64,000 nt of DNA, taken from positions 56,128 through 120,127 of the forward strand of contig CAWJPY010000008.1 in assembly GCA_963844865.1 (NCBI GenBank), in the 5' to 3' direction. Below are positions 63,811 through 64,000 of the stretch, in pieces; position 1 is the stretch's first letter; each line of letters begins with the position of its first letter. Under the pieces are notes generated by a model that did no database searches, was not told where the DNA came from, and saw only the letters and a program-made list of their open reading frames with translations. The stretch is from CAWJPY01 sp963844865 (lineage in GTDB: Bacteria; Acidobacteriota; Thermoanaerobaculia; Thermoanaerobaculales; Sulfomarinibacteraceae). The position numbers and the translations under genes were made by a program.

Positions 63811-64000
63811 CAACTTGGGCGTCCCACCGTCTCCGCCCACCGCCTCCGCCCACCGCCTCCGCCCACCGCCGCTGATTGCCGACGCTGTTCGCGGTCGCTG
63901 TTCGCTGCCGCGGACGCTGATTGCCGACGCCGTCCTCCGCCATCACCCCTCAGCCCCGGGTGGGTGGGCGGGTGGCTCTGCGTCTCTGCGCCTCTGCGTT
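63811..64000. repeat. Gene-free end with low-complexity repeats
   Basis: CCACCGCCTCCGCC is repeated three times near 63836-63870. It is followed by CGCTGATTGCCGACGCTG-type words and, at the window edge, GGCTCTGCGTCTCTGCGCCT. No gene is seen. Confidence 0.6.

Overview
The window is GC-rich bacterial chromosomal DNA carrying about 45 protein genes on both strands. I see no rRNA, tRNA, CRISPR array, transposase or phage gene. The gene content suggests an Acidobacteriota-like organism, possibly near Thermoanaerobaculia: Hanks-type kinases fused to WD40/TolB-like propellers or TPRs, S46 and M28 exopeptidases, many Tat- or Sec-exported proteins, multiheme cytochromes, and an IPTL-CTERM-like tail. 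That placement is inference from protein style; no taxonomic marker is present.

Layout. 0-3.8 kb: a cut-off MshEN-domain protein and a MacAB-type tripartite efflux operon (permease, ATPase, membrane-fusion protein), all on the minus strand and frameshifted. 4-9.6 kb: a duplicated beta-barrel protein, a PsiE-like membrane protein, a C1-family peptidase, a striking protein with about twenty decapeptide repeats, and a four-helix-bundle gene beside a large hairpin. 9.9-13.7 kb: aldo/keto reductase, a secreted beta-helix protein and a small FHA protein. 14.2-19.9 kb: a Tat-exported molybdenum hydroxylase (large and 2Fe-2S subunits) and a nonaheme cytochrome fused to PKD domains. 20.2-31.5 kb: GlpD, an S46 peptidase, an M28 lipoprotein peptidase, an isochorismatase/DUF2891/Nramp operon, and small hypotheticals. 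31.8-36.4 kb: GMC oxidoreductase, secreted V8-like protease, outer-membrane barrel. 36.6-42.4 kb: a divergent pair made of a membrane FHA-cNMP-AAA+-ferredoxin fusion and a Ser/Thr kinase with TPRs. 42.5-46.4 kb: H+-pyrophosphatase and bacterioferritin. 46.8-49.9 kb: a compact peroxide-stress operon (Fur/PerR, diheme peroxidase, Tat phosphoesterase, cytochrome c). 50-57.6 kb: housekeeping and envelope genes (quinone reductase, MipA, SlyD, methyltransferase, IPTL-CTERM protein, SfsA, DUF362, beta-propeller). 57.7-62.6 kb: two more kinases with a kinase relic between them; one kinase is fused to an alpha/beta-hydrolase.

Themes. Periplasmic redox chemistry (cytochromes, molybdenum hydroxylase, peroxidase) and phospho-signalling (three kinases, two FHA proteins) dominate. 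The best candidate for an undescribed system is the divergent pair at 36.6-42.4 kb. In it a Thr-phosphopeptide reader and cyclic-nucleotide domain are joined to a degenerate bacterial-enhancer-type ATPase and a polyferredoxin membrane module, next to a kinase.

About two dozen single-base frameshifts interrupt otherwise well conserved genes, mostly before 21 kb and mostly at G/C runs. They look more like assembly errors than decay. Gene-free gaps are filled with at least four families of short interspersed repeats.
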